Positions 26,712 to 34,797 of a stretch of 34,806 bases of DNA are shown here, piece by piece (positions within the stretch are counted from its first letter, which is position 1; the number at the start of each line of letters is the position of its first letter). This DNA is from an uncultured Psychroflexus sp. GTDB taxonomy: Bacteria > Bacteroidota > Bacteroidia > Flavobacteriales > Flavobacteriaceae. A program made the translations under genes and the position numbers. The notes under the pieces are model-generated. The model did not search any database and was not told where the DNA came from. It was given only the letters and a program-made list of their open reading frames with translations. The stretch covers positions 1 to 34,806 of the forward strand of contig CAJXVZ010000032.1 of NCBI GenBank assembly GCA_913062845.1. Direction: 5' to 3'.

Positions 26712-29171
26712 TCAAAAACTTCCTCTTATCCTTAAATTGAATACTCTCGGGCTCAAAAAATCCGGAATAGCAAATTGTTGTTTGCTTTGTGCATCCCTAA
26801 CAAAAGTATTGGTAATAGAATTCAATCGATCAAAGATATTAAAGATTTCAAAACCTATTTCCAAATCTTTGAAGGGTTTAAGCCAGTGCCCTTTTCTCAA
26901 TTCATCGCCTTCTTCTTTTAAGGTGTAGAAAAAACCAACGTCTGCTCTAAAATAGTCTGGCAGACGGTTCTGAAAATCAAAAGGATCTGCAAACTGTGGT
27001 TGTCCGCCAGGTAATCCTGTATTGTAGACCATATTCAGATAAAGCTTTGCTTTAGGGATCTTAGGAATATAATCCTGAAACAGCGCTGCAAATTTTAAAC
27101 GTTGATCAGTTGGCCTTGAAATAAAACCTCTTTCATCAAATCTCTCTTCCGTTTTTAAGTAGCCAAAACTGAACCAGCTTTCAGTTCCGGGAACAAATTC
27201 ACCATTGAGTCGCATATCCAGACCATAAGCATAGGCTTCAGCAATATTGTTGGCCTGGTATCTGATCCTCACGTTTTCTATTGTAAATCGGTTTACGTTA
27301 GAGAGCCCTTTATAGTATACTTCAGAAACCAGTCTAAAAGGCCTGTCCCACATCTTGAAGCTATAATCATGTCCGGCGACAATATGAAAAGATTGCTGAG
27401 CCTTTACATCTTCGTTGATGCTGCCATCAGGTCTTCTTAACTCTCTGTAAAACGGTGGCTGATAGTACATTCCTCCGGATAACCTGAACAACATATCCTT
27501 ATCCCAATCGGGTTTTAGTGCAAATTGAGCCCTCGGACTTACCACACTTTGTGTATTCGCTTGAATGTTTTCACCACTTACTCTCCAAGTATGAGACCGC
27601 ACACCCACGTTATACCAGGCTTTAGCTGCTCCAATTTTATTCTGATAACTCCATTGAACAAAATTTGTTAATCGATCAATGCGCATATCATTAAAAGATC
27701 GAATCCTTATAAATGGTTCTATCTCACTTTCATTCGGGTTATACGGCTGATCATTGGCAAAATCCGGTATTGGAGGTCTTACACTAAAACCTGCAGAATC
27801 TACGATTTCATATTCCTGTAGCCTGTCCCGGATGTCTTCATGGGTATATTTTACTCCATACTTAATGAGGTGTTTGTCTATCTGAATATCGCCCTGATGA
27901 TCAAAATTAAAAATCAAGGCATCCAAATCGTTTCTTGCGTGCTTGAACTGGCCGCCGGCGCCCTGAGTAAATTCAACTTCACCCAAATCTTCATCGCCTA
28001 TGCTTGAATTTACGGTTCCCAGTCTGTATTGAGCCAATATGTCGAAGTGTTCCTGTTCCTGGGTATGATAAGCAGATGCAATAAGCTTTGCTGTATAATT
28101 TTCAGACACATCGTATGTGGCTTTTAAAGCACCAAAATAGGTTTCATATTGGGTATCTTCCTGACCTTCATAAAAGACGAGAAGTGCTCTTGGATCCTGA
28201 AGTGTTCCAAAATTGGTTTGTCTTGTAAAAGGTGTATATTCATAAGAATTGATTGCGATGTTACCCAAAAACCCCAATTCAAACTTATCATTGAAGTTAT
28301 AAGTGATATAGCTTTGTACATCAAAAAAACGAGGAATCAGATTTGCCTCAGTTTCTAAGGCATTTACAAAAAGAGAATTATCTCTGTAGCGAACACCGGT
28401 TATGGCCGATAACTTTTTATCTTTTGAAATACCACCAACCATAGCAGATCCTCCGAGAAAACTTCCTTCAAAACTACCTTTAAACTCAACCGGCCTTTCG
28501 TAGTTAATATCTAATACAGATGATAACCTGTCACCGTACTGGGCTTTAAAACCACCGGCGGAAAATTTGATATCCCTGACCATATCCGGATTGATAAAGC
28601 TCAAACCTTCCTGTTGCCCGCTTCTGATCAAAAAAGGCCTGTAAACTTGTATATCGTTAACATAAACCAGATTTTCATCAAAATTACCACCTCTTACATT
28701 GTAGGTTGTACTCAATTCATTGTTGTTGCTCACACCAGGCAGTGATAAGAGAAGATTTTCCACACCGGGATTTGCACCAGGAATTCTTCTGACTGTTGCA
28801 GGCTCTAATGTTATAATGCCTTCAACCCTGGTTCGCTTTTCATTGGTAATTGTAACTGTTCCGATTTGCTGAATGTTTGCTTTTAGTACAAAGTTCAATT
28901 CCCGACTCTCATTTACTCCAAGATTTAAGGTTGCAACAACAGATTTATAACTGATGTGGCTAATTGTAACTTTTACCTCCTGATTGGCAGGTATTTTTAA
29001 TTCGTAAAAACCATTCTCATTGGTAGTTGTACCGGAGCTGTTTGTATTTATATCAGCAAACGCCAAAGGTTGTTGATTTTCATCAAAAATGATTCCCCGA
29101 ATCGTGGCCGTCTGCGAGAAACCTATACGCGATAGCAAAATAAATACTAAAAGGATAAAATACTTATTCAA
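26712..29171 (-). CDS. TonB-dependent receptor with carboxypeptidase-regulatory-like N-terminal domain
   Basis: 819 aa outer-membrane transporter. Signal peptide 1-19 (IGFSQ). Residues 21-97 form a CarboxypepD-reg-like domain (TIRGIIFDENQQPLAFADI...GFYELKIPANQEV). The plug is about 120-235, with RIPGANPGVENLLLSLPGV and NVRGGNFDENLVYVND (158-173). A beta-barrel follows to the C-terminal Phe (LRIRGSF). There is no SusD gene beside it, so it is not a classic polysaccharide locus. Instead it lies 10 nt downstream of an M23 peptidase gene and ends a minus-strand run GNAT, prmC, M23, receptor. The ligand is unknown; a cofactor, peptide or cell-wall fragment are possibilities only. Confidence 0.92.
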   Translation of the reverse strand: MNKYFILLVFILLSRIGFSQTATIRGIIFDENQQPLAFADINTNSSGTTTNENGFYELKIPANQEVKVTISHISYKSVVATLNLGVNESRELNFVLKANIQQIGTVTITNEKRTRVEGIITLEPATVRRIPGANPGVENLLLSLPGVSNNNELSTTYNVRGGNFDENLVYVNDIQVYRPFLIRSGQQEGLSFINPDMVRDIKFSAGGFKAQYGDRLSSVLDINYERPVEFKGSFEGSFLGGSAMVGGISKDKKLSAITGVRYRDNSLFVNALETEANLIPRFFDVQSYITYNFNDKFELGFLGNIAINSYEYTPFTRQTNFGTLQDPRALLVFYEGQEDTQYETYFGALKATYDVSENYTAKLIASAYHTQEQEHFDILAQYRLGTVNSSIGDEDLGEVEFTQGAGGQFKHARNDLDALIFNFDHQGDIQIDKHLIKYGVKYTHEDIRDRLQEYEIVDSAGFSVRPPIPDFANDQPYNPNESEIEPFIRIRSFNDMRIDRLTNFVQWSYQNKIGAAKAWYNVGVRSHTWRVSGENIQANTQSVVSPRAQFALKPDWDKDMLFRLSGGMYYQPPFYRELRRPDGSINEDVKAQQSFHIVAGHDYSFKMWDRPFRLVSEVYYKGLSNVNRFTIENVRIRYQANNIAEAYAYGLDMRLNGEFVPGTESWFSFGYLKTEERFDERGFISRPTDQRLKFAALFQDYIPKIPKAKLYLNMVYNTGLPGGQPQFADPFDFQNRLPDYFRADVGFFYTLKEEGDELRKGHWLKPFKDLEIGFEIFNIFDRLNSITNTFVRDAQSKQQFAIPDFLSPRVFNLRIRGSF

Positions 29172-29181
29172 AAATTAAGCT

Positions 29182-30873
29182 TTATTTTTTTCTAAAAAAT
29201 GTGGATTCAAATATAGAAGTATTTCCCACTTTATCGGTCACGACCAATTTAAAATTATTTTCAGTGTCTTTCACAATATCGTCATTAAAATCATGAACTA
29301 ATAATTTGGTCTTGTAATCATATTCCATAAGAATAAATTTTCCGTTTACAGTTGCCCGAAAGCTATCTATGCCGGTCGTTTCGTCATCTATTTTCACTTT
29401 GAGGTACCTGTAGTTTGATAACCATTGTTTATTACGAAAATTTACAGGAGTTATTGTTGGCAAGTCTTCATCTTTTGCAAGCACATAATGTCCGAATTCT
29501 TTTACACCTGCCGTGAATCTGTTCGTGCTCTTCTTTGTCGAGACATAATATATATCTCCCCAGGGCATTTTATTGCCGATAAATAACTTCTCTTTGTCCC
29601 TGGCTGTGTATTCAGAAACATCAAACCCAACTGTTATTCCTTTGTGAACCGGAGTTCTGTAATCGTGCAGTTTCACACCTTCGCCTTCTATTTCGATATT
29701 CAGGTAAGTGTCCTCATATAAGGCATGCTTTGGAATATAAATATCTATCATGCCCTTGTCCAGCGCAAAAGCATGGTCATGGTGCACAAAATAAAGTGTC
29801 TCTTTCAAAGAGTCACTCTCAACCTTTGTACTTGGTTTATAGCTTATCGGGATATGTATTTCAGTAATATTATTTTTGAAATCTTTTATTTTTAGTTCAT
29901 ACTTGTAATTGATTGTATCGTTAATGTCTAAAATCCCGTTGTTTGTATAAAGATCATTTATTTCCAATCGGTTGTAATCATAACTCCTCAGTTTGTGAAT
30001 TTTTCTTTTATATTCTTTGTAGAATCCATAATCAATCAATCGGTTCAAATACCTGGACTCTCCAAAACTAAAACGATCAAATCTGGCTCTGAAATAGGGT
30101 AAACCATTAAGCGCTGATTCAATTTCATAATAGCCGTTTTTGTTGAAGGCAAGGTCAAGTCTGTCGTAGGCTTCAACACCAAAATATATTTTACCCGCTG
30201 CATCAATTTCTGGTATACGCCAGTGACCATTTTTACTTTTCACGGGCTTTAGCTTAATTCTTCCTGTTTTGTAATTTACATGGGCATCTTTCGAAACCGT
30301 ATAGGCATAAATATTTCTAAATGACGGCGACCGTGTATCCTTGACTTCCTCAAAACCAAAAAGAAAGGGATTCATAGGTCTGGCGTTGGCATCTCTGATC
30401 TCAAAATGTAAATGCGCACCCTGACTTGACCCTGTATTTCCGCTATAAGCTATAACTGCGCCTTGTTGGACCGGGAGTTTACCAGCTTCAGGAAAAATCT
30501 CAATTTCATATTGTTCTTTGCGATACTGATAAGACTTCACAAACTCTTCTATCTCCGGTGAAAACTTTTTCAGATGCGCGTAAACGGTTTGATAGCCGTT
30601 AGGATGCGTTACATATAATGTTTTACCGTATCCGAATCTTTGAATTTTGATCCTACTTACATAACCACTAGCACTTGCCAATACTTCCAATCCCTCAACA
30701 CCCTGTGTTTTTATGTCCAATCCCGCGTGAAAATGATTAGACCTGAGCTCACCAAAAGTGCCCGACAAGACTAAAGGAATATCCAATGGGGATCCAAAAT
30801 ACCCCTTTGGAATATCATATTGCGCATAAGAAACCTGAAATATCAGTAAGCATAAAATCAAAAATGACTTCAT
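29182..30873 (-). CDS. Secreted M23 (LytM) family peptidase with long C-terminal extension
   Basis: 563 aa. Signal peptide 1-17 (VSYAQ). The LytM domain is near the N-terminus: H49 and D53 in NHFHAGLDI (zinc ligands), YAHL with H100, and H154/H156 in GAHLHFEIR, so all catalytic positions of a Zn endopeptidase of the lysostaphin/LytM class are present. The segment at about 112-130 interrupts the fold. The remaining 390 or so residues are beta-rich and of no known function, ending in an Ig-like pattern (NNFKLVVTDKVGNTSIFESTF). Expected to cleave peptidoglycan cross-links in the periplasm. It starts 47 nt after prmC and ends 10 nt before the receptor gene, so it is likely cotranscribed with the latter. 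Confidence 0.92.
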   Translation of the reverse strand: MKSFLILCLLIFQVSYAQYDIPKGYFGSPLDIPLVLSGTFGELRSNHFHAGLDIKTQGVEGLEVLASASGYVSRIKIQRFGYGKTLYVTHPNGYQTVYAHLKKFSPEIEEFVKSYQYRKEQYEIEIFPEAGKLPVQQGAVIAYSGNTGSSQGAHLHFEIRDANARPMNPFLFGFEEVKDTRSPSFRNIYAYTVSKDAHVNYKTGRIKLKPVKSKNGHWRIPEIDAAGKIYFGVEAYDRLDLAFNKNGYYEIESALNGLPYFRARFDRFSFGESRYLNRLIDYGFYKEYKRKIHKLRSYDYNRLEINDLYTNNGILDINDTINYKYELKIKDFKNNITEIHIPISYKPSTKVESDSLKETLYFVHHDHAFALDKGMIDIYIPKHALYEDTYLNIEIEGEGVKLHDYRTPVHKGITVGFDVSEYTARDKEKLFIGNKMPWGDIYYVSTKKSTNRFTAGVKEFGHYVLAKDEDLPTITPVNFRNKQWLSNYRYLKVKIDDETTGIDSFRATVNGKFILMEYDYKTKLLVHDFNDDIVKDTENNFKLVVTDKVGNTSIFESTFFRKK

Positions 30874-30920
30874 AGGATTTTTGTTGATAAGATTTAAAAT
30901 TAAAAAAGTTTTGAAATAAA

Positions 30921-31772
30921 CTAATCAGGATTCACCAAAAGCTTTGCCATTCTATCGTTTCCTTTAAAATCTTTTCTGATTTCAACAGATTTTATGTCCA
31001 AATATTGCATCAGGTTTTCAAAATCCTCTCGTAAATATTGACTGATTTCAAAGTAAATTGTTGTAGACCGACCTCGCTTTTTTGCCAGTTCAATAATTTT
31101 CTGATAAAATAAAAAAGGATTATCATCATCAACAAAAAGGGCCAGGTGTGGTTCGTAGTCAAGAACATTTTTATGGATTTGTTCTTTTTCAGCAAGTTTT
31201 ACATAAGGTGGATTGGACACTATAACATCAATATCCTGCGGGAGTTCATCTGTTTCTAAAATATTCTGTTCAATATATCGAACATTTGTGTTATTGGTCT
31301 TAGCATTATGCCTGGCCAGATCTAAAGCTTTTTTTGAAACCTCAAGAGCAGATACCCGATGCTGATCCATATGTTTTTTTAAAGCAACGGGAATACAGCC
31401 ACTACCGGTTCCGATATCCAAAATATGCTTCGGAGACTCTTCTTTAAGATCTGAAATTATCCATTCTACCAACTCTTCGGTTTCGGGTCGTGGAATAAGC
31501 ACATTTTTATTCACTGAAAATTTTAATCCGTGAAATTCAGTATATCCTAAAATATGCTGAATAGGTTCTTCCTGTTCCAATCGATTTAAACAGGATTGAA
31601 TGGTTTCTAACTTCATTTCATCAATCTGTTGGTCGGGATTTATTTTGATATCAATCCTTTTTAATTCCAGAACATCCTCTAGTATCCAATAGTAAAATGT
31701 GTTGATTTCTTCAAGGGGATAAAGATCTGAAAGTCTTCTTTGAAAGCTGTGTTTCAATTCTGTAAAAGTCAT
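30921..31772 (-). CDS. prmC: Release factor glutamine methyltransferase PrmC (HemK)
   Basis: 283 aa. Methylates the Gln of the GGQ motif of peptide-chain release factors using SAM. N-terminal helical domain (1-85), then RPETEELV (95-102), SAM-binding DIGTGSGCI (119-127) and catalytic NPPY (187-190). I use the ATG at 31772, which overlaps the stop of the upstream GNAT gene in TAATG. The frame stays open eight codons further upstream, but that part lies within the GNAT gene. Coupled translation with GNAT is likely. Confidence 0.95.
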   Translation of the reverse strand: MTFTELKHSFQRRLSDLYPLEEINTFYYWILEDVLELKRIDIKINPDQQIDEMKLETIQSCLNRLEQEEPIQHILGYTEFHGLKFSVNKNVLIPRPETEELVEWIISDLKEESPKHILDIGTGSGCIPVALKKHMDQHRVSALEVSKKALDLARHNAKTNNTNVRYIEQNILETDELPQDIDVIVSNPPYVKLAEKEQIHKNVLDYEPHLALFVDDDNPFLFYQKIIELAKKRGRSTTIYFEISQYLREDFENLMQYLDIKSVEIRKDFKGNDRMAKLLVNPD

Positions 31773-32260
31773 TAATCTAATTTTTTTAACATCCATACTG
31801 TGCAGGAATAATGTCCGGTGTTTCCCATTCTATGGTCAATATATTCAAATCCTGTTTTTAAGTAGAGCTTTTGTGCGGCCTTCATGCCCGGCAGAGTTTC
31901 AATGTAGCAGGATTTATAAGCCCTGGACTTTGCAAATTCAAGGCATTTCCGCATCATTTTTTTTCCTAGTCCACGGCCTCTGGCCTTTGGGTGAAAATAC
32001 ATTTTTTGTAATTCGCAAACATCAGAACCATCTTCGATAGCATCTATACCGGCACTTCCAATGATAGTATCATTTTCAGTCAGGACAAAATACTGCGCTC
32101 TGGATCTATTGTAATGCTCAAATAAATCATCCAGTGCTTTATCTTCATAAGCCGTGCCCGTTTTTGGTGCATTTTGCTCTATCAAAACATAACGAATCAT
32201 GGCTGCCGTTTCGGCATTGTCTTTTTTTGTAATTGGTCTGATTTCAATAGATTTACTCAT
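31772..32260 (-). CDS. GNAT acetyltransferase upstream of prmC
   Basis: 162 aa, cytoplasmic GNAT protein. Strand CELQKMYFHP (82-91) leads into the acetyl-CoA pyrophosphate-binding loop RGRGLGKKMM (94-103), followed by YIETLPGMKAAQKLYLKTGF, the typical motif B. Overlaps prmC by one base (TAATG), an arrangement that suggests a conserved operon pair; the substrate is unknown. Only 23 nt separate its start from the divergent ribD, so its promoter must lie partly within ribD coding sequence. Confidence 0.92.
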   Translation of the reverse strand: MSKSIEIRPITKKDNAETAAMIRYVLIEQNAPKTGTAYEDKALDDLFEHYNRSRAQYFVLTENDTIIGSAGIDAIEDGSDVCELQKMYFHPKARGRGLGKKMMRKCLEFAKSRAYKSCYIETLPGMKAAQKLYLKTGFEYIDHRMGNTGHYSCTVWMLKKLD

Positions 32261-32271
32261 CTTAAAATCTC

Positions 32272-32279
32272 TATTTTTG
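32272..32279 (+). promoter_or_regulatory. -7 box almost touching the ribD start
   Basis: TATTTTTG is a perfect TAnnTTTG and ends 4 nt before the GTG start of ribD. The transcript would begin about at the start codon. The -33 candidate is only TTTA (32252-32255, 16 nt upstream). Confidence 0.4.
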
Positions 32280-32283
32280 TGCG

Positions 32284-33345
32284 GTGAATATACACGAAAA
32301 ATACATGAAGCGTTGTATAGATTTGGCCAAAAACGGTTTTGGACAAACCTATCCTAACCCGATGGTAGGCTGTGTAATTGTTCATGGTGATAAAATTATT
32401 GGCGAAGGATGGCACCGCAAAGCCGGAGAGGCTCATGCAGAAGTCAACGCCATCAATAATTTAAAAGACGAAAATCTCATCAAGTCATCGACAATTTATG
32501 TAAGTCTGGAGCCCTGTAGCCATTATGGCAAAACACCGCCTTGTGCAGATCTCATTGTGGATAAAGGTTTTCAAAAGGTCGTTATAGGAATGACAGATCC
32601 TTTTGCAAAAGTGAAAGGACGAGGCATAAAAAAGCTCCTGGACAATGGCTGTCAGGTTATTGTTGGTGTATGCGAAAAAGAATGCTATGAGTTGAATAAG
32701 CGTTTTATCACTTTTCATGAGAAAAAACGACCCTATATCATCTTAAAATGGGCAGAGTCTCAGGATGGTTTTTTGAGTCCGTATAAATTTGGTGCCTTTG
32801 AACACAAAGAACCGGTCTGGTTAACAAATTCCTATTCAAAGCAACTGGTGCACCAATGGCGAACCGAAGAACAAGCGATTCTGGTCGGCACACACACAGC
32901 CTTGATGGACGATCCGGCACTTACAGCCAGACTTTTTAAAGGAAGTAATCCGCTCCGCGTACTGATTGATAAAGATTTAGTGGTACTGGAAACCGCAAAT
33001 ATTTTTTCAAAAGGTGCCAAAACACTTGTTTTTACAGCAAAAACGGTTGAAAAAAAATCGGATCATTTAGAATACATCAGGATAGATTTTAGTCAGGGCA
33101 TTATTGCACAAATCTTAAATGTTCTTCACCAAAAAGATATTCAAAGTTTGATTGTTGAAGGCGGCAGGCATACTTTGCAAGGCTTTATTGATCATAATTT
33201 ATGGGATGAAGCCAGGGTCTTTAAAACAAAGATTATATTTCAAGATGGCACAAAAGCGCCTGATTTTTTATCTAAACATTGTCAATCTGAAATGATCATG
33301 GAAGATGAGTTGAAGATTTTTAAGAATCAAAAGCATTTACATTAA
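32284..33345 (+). CDS. ribD: Bifunctional riboflavin biosynthesis protein RibD
   Basis: 353 aa. Catalyses deamination and then side-chain reduction of the GTP cyclohydrolase II product in riboflavin synthesis. The deaminase domain (1-145) has H51-A-E53 and C78/C87 (EPCSHYGKTPPC), binding zinc, with the catalytic Glu. The reductase domain (about 146-353) has the Rossmann-like NADPH region VGTHTALMDDPALTAR and VEGGRHTLQGF. The start is GTG (32284). An ATG at codon 8 (32305) is possible, but the first residues NIHEKYMKRC look native to the family. No other rib gene is adjacent and no FMN riboswitch was seen upstream. It is divergent from the GNAT/prmC unit. Confidence 0.96.
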   Translation: MNIHEKYMKRCIDLAKNGFGQTYPNPMVGCVIVHGDKIIGEGWHRKAGEAHAEVNAINNLKDENLIKSSTIYVSLEPCSHYGKTPPCADLIVDKGFQKVVIGMTDPFAKVKGRGIKKLLDNGCQVIVGVCEKECYELNKRFITFHEKKRPYIILKWAESQDGFLSPYKFGAFEHKEPVWLTNSYSKQLVHQWRTEEQAILVGTHTALMDDPALTARLFKGSNPLRVLIDKDLVVLETANIFSKGAKTLVFTAKTVEKKSDHLEYIRIDFSQGIIAQILNVLHQKDIQSLIVEGGRHTLQGFIDHNLWDEARVFKTKIIFQDGTKAPDFLSKHCQSEMIMEDELKIFKNQKHLH

Positions 33346-33457
33346 CCTCGTAAGAGTTAGAAACCTCAGCAGGGTTTCGTATAACATTGCTGGCTAAAGA
33401 CCCAAAAGGTTTTGAAAACATTTCGGGTCGAGGTGGGATCTGTAAAGGCTTAAAGCC
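33345..33457. other. Structured intergenic element between ribD and the DUF2141 gene
   Basis: Several pairings nest here: outer ACCTCG (33345-33350) with CGAGGT (33429-33434), GAAACC (33360-33365) with GGTTTC (33373-33378), GACCC (33399-33403) with GGGTC (33425-33429) plus inner pairs, and GGCTT/AAGCC at 33447-33457. Hairpin 33401-33427 differs at only 5 of 27 positions from the terminator hairpin at 34664-34690. No T-run follows. Could be a decayed dispersed repeat, a 3'-UTR structure or a bidirectional stop. Confidence 0.5.
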
Positions 33458-33495
33458 CCTGCAGAATTTTATTGAAAAATAACTTTTATATTAAC

Positions 33496-33906
33496 CTAAA
33501 AACTTAAAGTTAAGCTTTGAGTTTCTTCTTTTAGATGGATCTTAGCATCTTCAAAAACAGGCATGGCATTTGGATTGACGTTGCCTGACATGACCCATGG
33601 TTCAGCCGGCGCACCGTATTCATCCATATCAAATTGTTGGTTGCCATTGAGGTCGTGAAATACAGAAACTGCATATTCACCGTAGGCTAAGTCTTCAAAA
33701 GTGACATCAACGGTCTCTCCTTCTACCGCAATGGTCTTGCCGGTTGTAGGTTGTCTAAGAAAATTGTCCTTCTGGTAAATACCAATAAAAAGTTCTCCTT
33801 GTTGTTCAGAAATACCCTCAAAAGAAATGGTCTGAGTAGTTTGTTCCTGTGCATTCAGATTAAGGAATAAAAATAAATTTAAGGTCATGTAAAATAGAGT
33901 TTTCAT
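33496..33906 (-). CDS. Secreted DUF2141 family protein
   Basis: 136 aa. Signal peptide 1-19 (FLNLNAQ), then one small beta-sandwich domain: GELFIGIYQKDNF, the conserved YGEYAVSVFHDLNGNQQFDMDEYGAPAEPWVMSGN, and an AxIHL-type C-terminal strand. The HDxNGNxxxD pattern is the hallmark of DUF2141. Function unknown. Exported to the periplasm or beyond; no sorting domain. It is transcribed towards ribD. Confidence 0.9.
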   Translation of the reverse strand: MKTLFYMTLNLFLFLNLNAQEQTTQTISFEGISEQQGELFIGIYQKDNFLRQPTTGKTIAVEGETVDVTFEDLAYGEYAVSVFHDLNGNQQFDMDEYGAPAEPWVMSGNVNPNAMPVFEDAKIHLKEETQSLTLSF

Positions 33907-33930
33907 GATTTTTGTTTTTTAAATTCCATT

Positions 33931-33938
33931 CAAATGTA
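33931..33938 (-). promoter_or_regulatory. -7 box for the DUF2141 gene
   Basis: On the minus strand TACATTTG is a perfect TAnnTTTG, ending 24 nt before the start codon at 33906. The -33 position has only a T-rich run. Confidence 0.45.
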
Positions 33939-34171
33939 TAAGTTAAGTTTCCTTTTATGAAAAATGATTTTCTGAGTTGTTGAAATTCGCTGATAGATTG
34001 TCATTTCCCGTGACTCTATAAACCCCATCCCGTTTTTAATGCAGGGTGCTTTAAATTTTCAGTTCGATTTATTAAAAACTGTAATACTTCTAAGAGTAAA
34101 ATTACTTTGTGATCAAAAAGCAGGTCCAAATCAACTTTTATGTTAAGGTTCAATGCATTGTAATGCCTTTA

Positions 34172-34186
34172 TCATATATTATATGA
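34172..34186. promoter_or_regulatory. Candidate operator upstream of ohr
   Basis: TCATATA-T-TATATGA is a perfect 7+1+7 palindrome, 18 nt before the ohr start codon. The size and symmetry fit a winged-helix dimer such as a MarR/OhrR-type repressor, but AT-rich palindromes arise easily by chance. A second small palindrome (CAATGCATTG) lies at 34151-34160. The rest of 33907-34204 holds the divergent DUF2141 promoter and no gene. Confidence 0.4.
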
Positions 34187-34204
34187 AAATTAAAAATTAT
34201 AACT

Positions 34205-34639
34205 ATGAAAACGATTTACACAGCCAGAACGAAAACTACCGGAGGAAGAAAAGGCCACGCTAAATCTATTGATGACGGACCAATAGATCAAAATTTAAGT
34301 GTACCTAAAGCTATGGGTGGTGATGGTGGCAACGGCGCAAACCCCGAACAATTTTTTGGTGCTGCATATTCAGCCTGTTTCGGAGGCGCAGTGGAACTGG
34401 TTGCCGGACAACATGATGTTGAAATTGGAGAAGATTTTTTCGTGGAAGCTCATGTGAGCATAGGAAAAACCGAAGAAGGTGAACTTATGCTATCCGTTGT
34501 GCTTGACACCTATCTTCCAAAAGTTCAAGATAAGGCTACCGGAGAAAAACTTGTAAATGAGGCACACAAAATTTGCCCGTTTTCTCATGCCACAAGAGAT
34601 AATATTGATGTGACATTAAACTTGTTATTAGACGAATAG
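34205..34639 (+). CDS. ohr: Organic hydroperoxide resistance protein (Ohr, OsmC superfamily)
   Basis: 144 aa, normal Ohr length. Thiol peroxidase that reduces organic hydroperoxides with two Cys: C58 in AAYSACFGG (peroxidatic) and C124 in ICPFSHATR (resolving). R15 in GGRKGHAKS and E48 in NPEQFFGAAY match the residues that activate the Cys. Ohr enzymes are usually recycled by lipoylated proteins. Cytoplasmic. It stands alone with a candidate operator upstream and a strong terminator downstream. No regulator gene is adjacent in this window. Confidence 0.94.
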   Translation: MKTIYTARTKTTGGRKGHAKSIDDGPIDQNLSVPKAMGGDGGNGANPEQFFGAAYSACFGGAVELVAGQHDVEIGEDFFVEAHVSIGKTEEGELMLSVVLDTYLPKVQDKATGEKLVNEAHKICPFSHATRDNIDVTLNLLLDE

Positions 34640-34660
34640 ATTATAGCATTTTCATGTCTT

Positions 34661-34695
34661 AAACCCGAAAGGCTTTCGAAACCTTTCGGGTTTTT
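34661..34695 (+). terminator. Terminator after ohr
   Basis: AAACCCGAAAGG (34661-34672) pairs perfectly over 12 bp with CCTTTCGGGTTT (34682-34693) around a 9-nt loop that itself contains TTTCGAAA, and is followed by more T. It begins 21 nt after the stop codon. The symmetrical A/T flanks allow action on both strands. Confidence 0.92.
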
Positions 34696-34738
34696 ATTTA
34701 TACCTGCAAGGGCTTGGAAATATACAAAGACTAAACCA

Positions 34739-34768
34739 CCCTGCACTTGAAGTGCAGGGATTTTTTTT
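34739..34768 (+). terminator. Second terminator-like hairpin downstream of ohr
   Basis: CCCTGCACT (34739-34747), loop TGA, AGTGCAGGG (34751-34759), then A and eight T. It is a complete rho-independent terminator on the plus strand, although no new gene starts after the first terminator. Confidence 0.85.
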
Positions 34769-34772
34769 ACAC

Positions 34773-34797
34773 AGGACTGAAAGTCCTTCTTTTTCTT
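34773..34797 (+). terminator. Third terminator-like hairpin
   Basis: AGGACT (34773-34778), loop GAA, AGTCCT (34782-34787), then a T-rich tail. Short but well formed, directly behind the second hairpin. Confidence 0.6.

Noticed and set aside
31773-31796. Longer prmC start eight codons upstream
   Set aside because: It would lie inside the GNAT coding sequence; the TAATG overlap start gives the normal PrmC N-terminus.
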